DNA of 15,660 nucleotides from Planctomycetota bacterium (GCA_027295365.1 JAPULD010000338.1:1-15660); one strand, 5' to 3'; shown: positions 1-7,190, numbered from the stretch's first letter. Numbers and translations are program-made. The notes: generated by a model from the letters alone, not told the origin.

Positions 1-1672
1 CGGCATCCGTGATGACTTGCGCTCGCAGACGAGGGGTTTCTCCTTGCGAGATGCGATGACGTTCTCGTTCAAGATGCTTGTGCGCGTTCTCGACCATGAT
101 GATCGCGCTGTCCACCATCACGCCAATGGCGATGGCGATGCCCCCCAGACTCATGATGTTCGCGTTCAGATCCATCAGGTACATCGCAGTGATCGTGATC
201 AGGACTCCCGTCGGAAGGACGAAAATCGCCACCAGCGCGCTGCGGGCATGGATGAGAAAGAGAATGCAGATGAGCGAAACGATGAGGATCTCTTCGATCA
301 ACGTGAACATGAGCGTGTGAATCGCTCTTTCAATCAGGTCGCTTCGGTCGTACCCCACCACGATGGCGACGCCCGGGGGAAGGCCTTTTTCCAAGTCAAC
401 CAGTTTCTTGCGAACCAGATCGATCGTGACCCGCGCGTTTTCACCGAAACGCATGATGATGATGCCGCCAACGGTTTCGCCCTCGCCATTCCACTCGGCG
501 ATTCCGCGGCGAATCTCAGGCCCGATTCGGATGTCGGCTAAATCCCCCAGATAAATGGGCGTGCCATTCTCACTGACATCGAGGGCGATCTTGTTCAATT
601 CCTCCAGAACCCGTCGTGAACGAGTTTCTTCGACCGAGACACCCCTGCGTCTGGCATCCTCGATTTCAGCATCCGTCAGCGAACCGAGATAGCCGATGCC
701 TCGGACCATGTATTCGGTTTCACTCATCTCGATGACGCGTCCCCCCACATCGAGGTTGGACCGCTTGATCGACATCTTGATTTTGTGCAGCGGAATGTTG
801 TACGCCAGCATCTTCACCGGATCGACGACGACCTGGTATTGCTTGACGAATCCGCCAATCGAGGCGACTTCACTGACGCCATTGACGGCAGTCAGTTCGT
901 ATCGAAGATACCAATCCTGAAGCCCCCTTAAGTCGGAGAGATCCTGTTGTCCTTCGACCAGCGTTGATCCATCCAGAGGACACGTCTCGTACCCTTTGAC
1001 CAGTTCGATCCGCGTGAGCCGATCGCGTCGATCAGCCGGAGCCGCGTTGAGCGTGTCGTATCGTTTGTTCTCCTCCAGATCGGCATATATATATTTAGTT
1101 GATTGAAATACACGATGGCGTATGAGGCGATCGTGAACGTCTTTCGTATCCGGCGCGTCATCGGGAGAGCCAAACCAATGATCCGATTCCGGATCATGCC
1201 ACAACCCGTTGGGATGATCGGGACAATACTTTCCAGTGATCAGCGCATATTGGAAGATCCAGCCCACACCCGTCGCATCGGGGCCGAGTTGGGGGCTGAC
1301 CCCCGAAGGCAGCGAACTGGCCACAAAATTGAGTTGCTCGAGCACGCGACTCCGGGCCCAGTACATGTCCGTGCCATCTTCGAAGATGATGTAGACAAAG
1401 CTCGAGCCGAACATGCTGTAGCCACGAACGACCTTGGCATAGGGCACGGCCAACATCGCCGTGGTCAAGGGGTAGGTCACCTGGTCCTCGACGATCTGCG
1501 GGGCCTGCCCCGGGAACTCGGTCCGGATGATGACCTGTACATCCGACAAGTCGGGGATGGCGTCGACCTTGATGTTGAAGATCGACCAGATGCCCGAGGC
1601 GATGATGAAGGCCGTCAGCAAGATGACCAGCGCGCGGTTGTTGACGCATCCTTGAATGATCCTGGCAATCAC
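1..1672 (-). CDS. cusA: CusA/CzcA-type heavy-metal efflux RND pump (N-terminal part, runs off the left edge)
   Basis: This is the inner-membrane, proton-driven pump of a tripartite Cu(I)/Ag(I)-type efflux complex. 557 residues are visible in one open frame from a GTG at 1672 to the window edge; the family is about 1,040 residues, so roughly half is missing. Recognisable in order: TM1 (about residues 14-33), the porter segment DAIPDLSDVQVI followed by FPGQAPQIVEDQVTYPLTT, the stretch FEDGTDMYWARSRVLEQLN, LGPDATGVGWIFQYAL, and later NANIMSLGGIAIAIGVMVDSA with the TM4 proton-relay Asp at residue 521. These match E. coli CusA closely. The start is set by the GTGA overlap with the cusB stop (1669-1672), which implies translational coupling. 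Two insertions relative to E. coli CusA are visible: about 92 residues (145-243) with Cys150 and Cys231, and about 22 residues before SENGTPIYLGD. The methionine metal-relay residues lie outside the window, so Cu/Ag rather than Zn/Co specificity is inferred from similarity and from the CusB partner. Confidence 0.96.
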   Translation of the reverse strand, partial: MIARIIQGCVNNRALVILLTAFIIASGIWSIFNIKVDAIPDLSDVQVIIRTEFPGQAPQIVEDQVTYPLTTAMLAVPYAKVVRGYSMFGSSFVYIIFEDGTDMYWARSRVLEQLNFVASSLPSGVSPQLGPDATGVGWIFQYALITGKYCPDHPNGLWHDPESDHWFGSPDDAPDTKDVHDRLIRHRVFQSTKYIYADLEENKRYDTLNAAPADRRDRLTRIELVKGYETCPLDGSTLVEGQQDLSDLRGLQDWYLRYELTAVNGVSEVASIGGFVKQYQVVVDPVKMLAYNIPLHKIKMSIKRSNLDVGGRVIEMSETEYMVRGIGYLGSLTDAEIEDARRRGVSVEETRSRRVLEELNKIALDVSENGTPIYLGDLADIRIGPEIRRGIAEWNGEGETVGGIIIMRFGENARVTIDLVRKKLVDLEKGLPPGVAIVVGYDRSDLIERAIHTLMFTLIEEILIVSLICILFLIHARSALVAIFVLPTGVLITITAMYLMDLNANIMSLGGIAIAIGVMVDSAIIMVENAHKHLERERHRISQGETPRLRAQVITDA

Positions 1673-4179
1673 GGCTGGATCTCCTCGGCGGGTTGACCCG
1701 CGACGACGCCTTTGACCGAGCCGCAGTCCAGCATGTAGGGGGCGTATGGATTGGCGACATCAGGGTTGATTTGCAACCAGCTCTTTTTGACCATGGGGCA
1801 ATACACGTGATAGACAGTGGTCGCGATTGATTCACTGGGCGGGGCCAGTGGATACAGCTCCATCAGGATCATGGAGATCGCTTCGAAGACATCTCGTGCC
1901 TTCTCAAGATCATCGAACTCCGTAGCCTTTGTTTCGAGAAGCTTGGTGGCGTGGTCGCGAATTGATGAGTCTTCCAATTCGCTCAGCACGTCGCTCGCCG
2001 AGAGAACCGAATCGAGGGCCTCCGGGAAACCCTCCAGACTGTCCTTCGTGAGCATGTCGTGCATGGCGAGATACGCCTGATGGATCTCGTCGATCTGCTC
2101 TTGAATACCTGATTCCACCTCAATGGGATCGGGTCGCGACTCAGGAGTATTCGCCGCTTGTGGAGCGGTTTCCTCATCTTCACCCATCGAAGATTCTTCT
2201 TCTGTGGTCCCGCCCGTCACGGGAATGACGCTGCGTTCATCGAAGCATTCAAGCATCATGGAGCCGTAGAACGGATTGCGGACATCGCCCTTGGGCTGCA
2301 GCCAGACGATACCCCCCTGCTCCTTCAAATACATGGGACAGTGCAATTCATGCACTTCGCTTTCATAACTGGCGGGAATGCCCGTGGCGCGACTGAGTTT
2401 CGCAATCGCAATGCTGAGATCGGCGAACACGAGTCGTGCTTCCTTGAGATCATCTTGCTCTCCAAGAGCGAGAGCATTCTTTCGAGCCGAATTGACTTCA
2501 TCGTGCTCGTGCCAGAAGTGTTCGTGGCCTGGAATTGCAATTTGCCTCAGCGAATCGAGCCGCTCGACGAGATCGGCAGCATGTCCCGAGACATTCTCCA
2601 GGGAATCGCTCGCCAGAATATTCCCAATGTCGAAATACGAATCGAGGACGGCCCCGAGCGATTCCTGCATGTCATCGGGCAACGAATTGAGTTCACTCTC
2701 ACCTGCCGACGATACGACCGCTTCCTGCTCGCTGGCGAGATTACCCCTGAGCATCTTCGCCAATCCTTCCCTGATCTTCGCTTCGCTATCAAGCAGGAAC
2801 TGGCCACTGGTCACGACCATCTCGCCCGGTTCCAGACCATCGAGAATCTCAACCATCCCCGCGTCGGTTTCCACCCCCAGCCTCACGTCGCGTGGCTCGA
2901 ACACGCCTTCACCCAGACTGATGAAGGCCACTTGCCGCTCTCCCGTGTCGATGATGGCCGATCGTGGAGCCAAGGTGCGTTCATTGGCCAGTTTGTTCTT
3001 CAAGGCAATGTTGGCGTACATCCCCGGTTTGAGCAGGCCGTTGGGATTGTCGAACTCGAGCCTGATATTGACCTGACGAGTCTTCTTGTCCAGGTAGGGG
3101 TAGATATAAATGACTTCGCCGATCATTTCCTGACCCGGGATATAAGGCAGGGTCATGATTGCTTCCTGCCCTTGCTGAACGAACGGCAACTGATACTCAT
3201 ACAACGTGACCATCACCCACACTTTTGAGAGGTCGGCGATTCGATAGACCTGCATGCCGTTCTCGACCCGCATGCCCTCGTTGGCGTGTTTGGCGATGAC
3301 GACGCCTGAATGAGGGCTGGTCACCGTCAGTGCCTTGGTTGCCTTTTCCTGAGTGGATATTTGTTCGATCTGCTCAAGAGAGACGTCGTAGTATTCAAGT
3401 TGAATCCGGGCGGAATCCACCATGTCCTGATAGGTCTGAACAAGTTCAGGAGAAGCCTCTTTCTCATATCGCCGAAGATCCTTGAGTGCACGCAAATAGG
3501 CTTCCTGCGCGACGTACAGATCGGGTGAATAGAAATCGAAGAGTGGATCACCCTTGGTTATTTCAGCCCCCAGGTAATCAACGTAGAGCTTCTCGATCCA
3601 GCCCGACACCTTGATGTTGACATCGCGGACGGTGGTTTCGTCATAGTCGATGGTGCCCACGGTTCGGATCGTCTGTACGAGAGGTCCCGAGACCACCGGT
3701 TCGATTCGAACCCCGATGCTTTGGGTGATAACGGGGTCGATCGAGATCTCACCCGAGAACTTGCTGGGATCAAGCGGGGTCAAGTCCATCTGGCAGATCG
3801 GGCACAGCCCGGGCTTCGGCAGAATGACCCAGGGATGCATGCCACAGGTGTAGAAATCATTGCTTGATTCAGGCTGCGTCGTGGAGCCTTGTTCGCCACC
3901 ATCCCCGGTCATCGAAGTCGGCATGACCTTGGACCACATCGAGCTGACGCTGGACTCGATCCCGTCGCCAAACTTGATGCCAACCAACAACATACCCATG
4001 CCCACCAGCAACAGGATGATGATGACCATGAGGCTTGGCCCCTTTGGAGGAGGCGAACTTGGGGGTGGGGTTTTTGCCACACCCTTTGGAGCCGGCATCT
4101 CTGTCGAAGATCCTGACTTGGAACTCTGCTGACTCATGTCGTTCGTCGCTTTCGTTGTCTTTTCGGATTCAGGATTCAT
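1669..4179 (-). CDS. cusB: CusB-type periplasmic adaptor with N-terminal metal-binding motif and two C-terminal DUF3347-like domains
   Basis: Membrane-fusion protein linking the RND pump to the outer-membrane channel. At 836 residues it is about twice the length of E. coli CusB (about 400). Order: Pro/Ser-rich cytoplasmic N-terminus (1-49), one TM anchor (about 51-69), a heavy-metal-binding motif (FYTCGMHP ... PGLCPICQMDLTP, Cys112, Cys126, Cys129), then the barrel-sandwich/lipoyl, alpha-hairpin and beta-barrel adaptor core (about 145-475). Two similar C-terminal units follow, about 498-650 and 685-825. Each is a helical stretch closed by a CPM / WLQ / NP(F/Y) / ML.C signature (Cys614 and Cys645; Cys794 and Cys819), as in DUF3347. 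Unit 1 also has the cluster HEHFWHEH (552-559). The ATG overlaps the cusC stop as ATGA (4176-4179); Met15 is an alternative start. The gene ends in the GTGA overlap with cusA. The adaptor role is certain by family; metal binding by the extra domains is inferred from Cys, Met and His content. Confidence 0.96.
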   Translation of the reverse strand: MNPESEKTTKATNDMSQQSSKSGSSTEMPAPKGVAKTPPPSSPPPKGPSLMVIIILLLVGMGMLLVGIKFGDGIESSVSSMWSKVMPTSMTGDGGEQGSTTQPESSNDFYTCGMHPWVILPKPGLCPICQMDLTPLDPSKFSGEISIDPVITQSIGVRIEPVVSGPLVQTIRTVGTIDYDETTVRDVNIKVSGWIEKLYVDYLGAEITKGDPLFDFYSPDLYVAQEAYLRALKDLRRYEKEASPELVQTYQDMVDSARIQLEYYDVSLEQIEQISTQEKATKALTVTSPHSGVVIAKHANEGMRVENGMQVYRIADLSKVWVMVTLYEYQLPFVQQGQEAIMTLPYIPGQEMIGEVIYIYPYLDKKTRQVNIRLEFDNPNGLLKPGMYANIALKNKLANERTLAPRSAIIDTGERQVAFISLGEGVFEPRDVRLGVETDAGMVEILDGLEPGEMVVTSGQFLLDSEAKIREGLAKMLRGNLASEQEAVVSSAGESELNSLPDDMQESLGAVLDSYFDIGNILASDSLENVSGHAADLVERLDSLRQIAIPGHEHFWHEHDEVNSARKNALALGEQDDLKEARLVFADLSIAIAKLSRATGIPASYESEVHELHCPMYLKEQGGIVWLQPKGDVRNPFYGSMMLECFDERSVIPVTGGTTEEESSMGEDEETAPQAANTPESRPDPIEVESGIQEQIDEIHQAYLAMHDMLTKDSLEGFPEALDSVLSASDVLSELEDSSIRDHATKLLETKATEFDDLEKARDVFEAISMILMELYPLAPPSESIATTVYHVYCPMVKKSWLQINPDVANPYAPYMLDCGSVKGVVAGQPAEEIQP

Positions 4180-5609
4180 GATTGCACCTCGGCGCCTTGA
4201 TCAGGCTCGACTTTTTCGTTCGTGTCTTCCATGCCGATCCCGGCGGCACGTCGCAACTCGGCCATGCTCTTCTTGAACTGCGACAAGTGGTGGTGAAACG
4301 TCAATTCAAAGGCCAACAGTTTTCGCCAGTTGTCGATGAGCGTGAGAAATTCGACATTGCCGGCTCGGTAGCTGCTCAAGGACGCATCAAGCGTCTGTTT
4401 CGCCTGGGGAATGATGACATCACGAAACATCAGGGCCTGCTTTCGATGCGTCAGGGTCTTGGTGAGCGTGTCCTGAATGAGAAACTCAATTCGGTTTCGC
4501 TCGCTGTTCAACAGCTCGATGTTCTCAAGCCTTCCTCTTAAGGCTTCACGCTCCGCTGATTCCAGTCGATCCGTCCAGATGGGGAGCGTGATCCCGAAAC
4601 CGATCCACCATTGATCATCGCCATTGGCCACCGGCGACAAACCGTCATTCTCCACAAGGTTGTACGCAAAGCTGAGCGTCAAATCGGGCCAGCGATCCAA
4701 CATGGCCAATTCGTATCGCTGCTTGAAACCCTCGATCCGTTCCCGCTGACGCTGCAACGAGGGATGAGCCGCCTCCGCCTTGGTCAGGAGCGATGCAAGT
4801 TGAAAGTCGATCGCTTCAATTGTTTGATCATCAGGCTCTGGTATTGCTGAGGTGACGGGGCGATCGATGAGTCGATTCAGCATGGCCTCCGCCGACACCT
4901 TGAGTTGGTTGAGGGAAACCAACTCATTTTCAAGGCTGCTCAATTCAACGGAAGCCCTGAGTACATCTTCCTGAGCCGCGGCCCCGGCTCGGAATTTCGC
5001 ATCAGCCACATCCTTGAACTGCGCGACAAGCGACCGGTTACGATCGGTCACTTCGATGGCCTGGATGGCGAAGTAATGGCTCCACCAGGCAACTCTCGTG
5101 TCCGCTTCGACATTCAGGCGTACTTCCTCAAGTTGTTGGATGGCCTCGGCAACATCCTGCGCTGCGACCCGACCACGCGTTTCCCGTTTCTTTGGCAAGG
5201 GAATACGCTGGCTGATCCCCGCCATGAGGTTGACCTGACCCGCCGCGGTCTCCGCCATCTCGCCGATGGGCGTCACCTGGAGCATTGGATCGGGCAAGCT
5301 CGTCGCCTGGGGGATGCGATTGGTCAGGCGAAGGACTCGCTGTTTGGCCGATCGAATCGCAGGATTCTGATCAAGCGCAAGCCTGACGTAGTCATCGACA
5401 TCCGCATGCTCGGGAGTTTCAAGAGGCGATCGACCTCTTCGTGCCGATTGCCTCGTCTCAATTTCCTTGCGTAACGATGAAGTCGATACGTCGTCAGAAC
5501 TTGCCCAATCGCCATGCCCGTCGGGAGCAAATGGTGATGATGAACTGCTTGAGCATGCCTTCATACTCAGGGCCGTTCCAAGCAATACGACAAGGGTGAA
5601 CTTGTTCAT
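4176..5609 (-). CDS. cusC: CusC/TolC-type outer-membrane efflux channel
   Basis: Outer-membrane factor of the tripartite pump, giving the exit duct for metal ions. 477 residues with the chosen ATG at 5609, normal for the family. An N-terminal export signal (MNKFTLVVLLGTALSMKAC) ends in a Cys at residue 19; the sequence before it is only a poor lipobox, so lipidation is uncertain. Two outer-membrane efflux protein (OEP) repeats follow, about 70-265 and 275-455. They show typical features: DPMLQVTP, SQRIPLPKKRETRG at the first strand/helix junction, LTLSFAYNLV and FGITLPIWTDR in the second repeat, and a closing FKKSMAELRRAAG. ATG 5609 is preferred over the in-frame GTG at 5621 because a GAGGAG ribosome-binding site lies 4 nt before the ATG and overlaps the region of the GTG. 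It is the first gene of the overlapping C-B-A set; 187 bp separate it from the upstream Cys-rich gene. Confidence 0.94.
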   Translation of the reverse strand: MNKFTLVVLLGTALSMKACSSSSSSPFAPDGHGDWASSDDVSTSSLRKEIETRQSARRGRSPLETPEHADVDDYVRLALDQNPAIRSAKQRVLRLTNRIPQATSLPDPMLQVTPIGEMAETAAGQVNLMAGISQRIPLPKKRETRGRVAAQDVAEAIQQLEEVRLNVEADTRVAWWSHYFAIQAIEVTDRNRSLVAQFKDVADAKFRAGAAAQEDVLRASVELSSLENELVSLNQLKVSAEAMLNRLIDRPVTSAIPEPDDQTIEAIDFQLASLLTKAEAAHPSLQRQRERIEGFKQRYELAMLDRWPDLTLSFAYNLVENDGLSPVANGDDQWWIGFGITLPIWTDRLESAEREALRGRLENIELLNSERNRIEFLIQDTLTKTLTHRKQALMFRDVIIPQAKQTLDASLSSYRAGNVEFLTLIDNWRKLLAFELTFHHHLSQFKKSMAELRRAAGIGMEDTNEKVEPDQGAEVQS

Positions 5610-5668
5610 TGGACTCCTCACGCGAGTACCGGTTGAAATTCAAGGGACTTCGATCAGATTGCAGTCTG

Positions 5669-5687
5669 GACGACGTTCCAGGTCGTC
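5669..5687. repeat. Short inverted repeat in the leader of cusC
   Basis: Arms GACGAC (5669-5674) and GTCGTC (5682-5687) flank a 7-nt loop, 60-78 bp before the cusC ATG. There is no T-run, so it is not an intrinsic terminator. It may be a leader hairpin or a regulator site. The arms are short enough to occur by chance. Confidence 0.3.
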
Positions 5688-5743
5688 GCAGTGCAAATCA
5701 AACCATTGGCGTTGACCTAATTACGACAGCAAGCACGCATCAC

Positions 5744-5773
5744 CATTCGCGCATGGATAATCATGCACGAATG
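5744..5773. promoter_or_regulatory. 30-bp near-perfect dyad between the Cys-rich gene and cusC
   Basis: Outer arms CATTCG (5744-5749) and CGAATG (5768-5773), one C/A mismatch, inner arms GCATG (5751-5755) and CATGC (5762-5766), and a 6-nt loop GATAAT. That gives 11 of 12 paired positions. It lies 24 bp beyond the stop of the Cys-rich gene and 135 bp before the cusC ATG. No T-tract follows on the minus strand, so a metal-regulator operator, a processing hairpin or a Rho-type boundary fits better than an intrinsic terminator. The function is not known. Confidence 0.55.
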
Positions 5774-5796
5774 AAACACGTATTCGAATGAGCTGT

Positions 5797-6279
5797 TTAG
5801 ACGAGAAGCAGGGCATGCTGCGCGTACAACGTGCGCGCAGTACCGCCCGGAAGTCGATCGTCTGTTTGAATCAGCAGCAGGTCGATCTCGATGGAATCAA
5901 GCTGCGATTCAAGATTCGCGGTGAGGAGAGGCTGAAGTGCATCAATCCCCAATTGCCAGGGCATGTCGAGCGTGACCACCGTTTGCGGGGCCATTTCGAC
6001 GAAGTGATTGCCACACTCGCAATCCTCTTGATCGTGATTCGATGAGTCGGTCGATTCGCCATCTTCGGAGAAAGAACAGGGACTCGCTGAGGATTCACCC
6101 GTGGCCCCCATGCAACACGAACGCACTGTGGTGGGCGCGTTTGTGGTCTCGACCAGATCTTGCCCCGAACCCTGAGACACCTCCAGCAGTGTCGCCTGTG
6201 CGGTGCAGCAACACCACAGGGGTGACCAGATTGCCAGGTACACCGCCAGGAAAATTCGAATTGAACGGGACTGGGTCAT
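5797..6279 (-). CDS. Small secreted Cys-rich protein of unknown function heading the cus gene set
   Basis: 160 residues from the ATG at 6279, which has AGGAA 6 nt upstream; an in-frame extension to 6333 has no such site and was not used. The N-terminus is an export signal: MTQSRSIR, a hydrophobic stretch FLAVYLAIWSPLW, then CCCTAQA, a possible signal-peptidase I site after Ala29. Downstream are a Cys pair (55-56, CCM), Cys68, and DCECGNH (Cys87, Cys89, His92), in an acidic Ser-rich linker. The C-terminal half (about 93-160) is hydrophobic/amphipathic with no Cys and ends in a hydrophobic tail. I do not recognise a named family. Same strand and immediate position before cusCBA, plus clustered Cys/His/Met, suggest a periplasmic metal-handling accessory. 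That is inference from context and composition. Confidence 0.75.
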   Translation of the reverse strand: MTQSRSIRIFLAVYLAIWSPLWCCCTAQATLLEVSQGSGQDLVETTNAPTTVRSCCMGATGESSASPCSFSEDGESTDSSNHDQEDCECGNHFVEMAPQTVVTLDMPWQLGIDALQPLLTANLESQLDSIEIDLLLIQTDDRLPGGTARTLYAQHALLLV

Positions 6280-6290
6280 GGACGATTCCT

Positions 6291-6308
6291 GATGGGCGAA
6301 TACCCATC
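6291..6308 (-). promoter_or_regulatory. Hairpin directly upstream of the Cys-rich gene's ribosome-binding site
   Basis: Perfect arms GATGGG (6291-6296) and CCCATC (6303-6308) flank a 6-nt loop. On the minus strand the hairpin ends exactly where the AGGAA ribosome-binding site begins, 11 nt before the ATG at 6279. It could affect ribosome access or be a protein-binding dyad. No T-run follows, so it is not a terminator. Confidence 0.45.
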
Positions 6309-6393
6309 CTCTCATACTATCAACGGCAAACAAGCACTTCTACTTGCAGAATTCACCCACGATTCCACTTCTTTCTTGAGGATCAGTACGTTT

Positions 6394-6421
6394 ATTATCA
6401 GGCATGAACCGGGTCAGGCAA
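6394..6421 (-). promoter_or_regulatory. Candidate promoter for the Cys-rich gene and cusCBA
   Basis: On the minus strand, TTGCCT (6421-6416) and GATAAT (6399-6394) are separated by 16 bp. They match the sigma-70 -35 and -10 consensus at 4 and 5 of 6 positions. The start point would be near 6387, giving a leader of about 108 nt that includes the 6291-6308 hairpin. Planctomycete promoters are poorly defined, so this is a weak call. Confidence 0.3.
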
Positions 6422-6609
6422 GGCTTCAAGTGAGTTTTCATGGGGTTATTGAGCCTTCGCATGTCAACGCTTGAAAACTGAAATCCAATTCACCATGGCC
6501 CCACGCACGGCCCTCAAAGGGGTTCACGGCATCCTATCTGCATAGTGATCCTTCGAGATGCAGACCACGTCAATGAAAGCGGATTGATAATCATCTTTGT
6601 CATGCATCG

Positions 6610-6615
6610 TATGAT
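6610..6615 (+). promoter_or_regulatory. Candidate -10 box for a leaderless thioesterase mRNA
   Basis: TATGAT lies 8 bp before the ATG at 6624, so transcription from it would begin at about the start codon itself. No Shine-Dalgarno is present before 6624 (the upstream bases are T- and A-rich). A TTGATA at 6584-6589 is 20 bp upstream, too far for a good -35. Confidence 0.35.
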
Positions 6616-6623
6616 TTTTAAAC

Positions 6624-7082
6624 ATGGAACAAGAAAATGAACACGCGCCAACGCTTCCAGACATGTCCGACATCATTCGCAAGGGCTTCTTGAAGCACAA
6701 TGCCCTGGCCCTGGTCAATGCCACACTTGATGTCTGTGAGCAAGGTCGGATTGTCATTTCCTGCCCAATTACAGAATCAATCAGCAATCAGCATGGCACG
6801 GTGCATGCCGGCATCCAATGCCTGCTGGCCGATACGGCGTGCGGTTATGCCGCCTTGTCGTGTGCCGATGAGGGCATGGACGTGGTGGCGGTGGAATTCA
6901 AGATCAACTTTCTGGCCCCTGCTCATGGCATCAGCCTGAAAGCCATCGCCAATATTGTTCGCCCCGGATCACGGCTGTCGGTCTGCCGCGCAAACATCGT
7001 CGTCATCGACGAAGCCTCGGTGGAGACCCCGGTGGCCCTGATGCAATCAACCCTCATGCTCGTACGCACGAGGGAAAGCTAG
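6624..7082 (+). CDS. PaaI-family hotdog-fold acyl-CoA thioesterase
   Basis: 152 residues, the usual length of a single hotdog-domain thioesterase. Such enzymes hydrolyse acyl- or aryl-CoA thioesters in the cytoplasm. The signature stretch is N55-Q-H-G-T-V-H-A-G (55-63) then LLADTACGYAA (67-77), with Asp70 in the place of the catalytic acid of PaaI-type enzymes and Asn55/Gly58 in the usual oxyanion-side positions. VVAVEFKINFLAPA (88-100) is the conserved central strand region. The substrate cannot be read from the sequence, and the neighbours give no phenylacetate-pathway context, so no symbol is given. The start is uncertain: ATG 6624 has no ribosome-binding site, and the in-frame ATG at 6663 has none either; a TATGAT box suggests a leaderless message from 6624. 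A probable terminator follows at 7204-7242. Confidence 0.88.
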   Translation: MEQENEHAPTLPDMSDIIRKGFLKHNALALVNATLDVCEQGRIVISCPITESISNQHGTVHAGIQCLLADTACGYAALSCADEGMDVVAVEFKINFLAPAHGISLKAIANIVRPGSRLSVCRANIVVIDEASVETPVALMQSTLMLVRTRES

Positions 7083-7190
7083 TGAGGTTAGTGAAGAATC
7101 TGGAATATCCAGTCCACGTACCGCTCGATTGACCCGAAAGAGGAAATCTGGACTTCGGGTTGGATGCCTCCTAGGCTTGCCCGATCTCCG

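Larger units (their letters stand above)
6280..6623. other. 344-bp divergent intergenic region between the cus set and the thioesterase gene
   Basis: No gene is supported here. It must hold the promoters of two divergent units. Visible items are: the GATGGG/CCCATC hairpin beside the Cys-rich gene's ribosome-binding site (6291-6308), a minus-strand promoter candidate (6394-6421), a long-spaced 8-bp inverted repeat (AGTTTTCA 6433-6440, TGAAAACT 6472-6479), and a TATGAT box just before the thioesterase start (6610-6615). I saw no CueR- or CopY-like operator. Confidence 0.6.

Noticed and set aside
1083..1098. AT-rich TATATATATTTAG stretch resembling a promoter
   Set aside because: It lies inside the cusA insertion and encodes STKYIYADLEE in frame; nothing downstream needs a promoter there.
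928..1835. Minus-strand open frames that seem to break cusA into pieces
   Set aside because: Codon-by-codon reading shows the cusA frame is open from 1672 to the window edge; the other frames are shadows, so there is no frameshift or pseudogene.
2158..3228. 356-codon plus-strand open frame opposite cusB
   Set aside because: It is antisense to a clearly recognised adaptor, has no recognisable domain, and fits the shadow frame expected on the opposite strand of a GC-rich gene.
5818..5840. Perfect CTGCGCG/CGCGCAG inverted repeat
   Set aside because: It is inside the 3' end of the Cys-rich coding region and has no T-run; CG-rich 7-bp arms can arise by chance in coding sequence.
5788..6407. Plus-strand open frames of 85 and 121 codons opposite the Cys-rich gene
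   Set aside because: The minus-strand frame has a signal peptide, a proper ribosome-binding site and operon context; the plus-strand frames have none of these.
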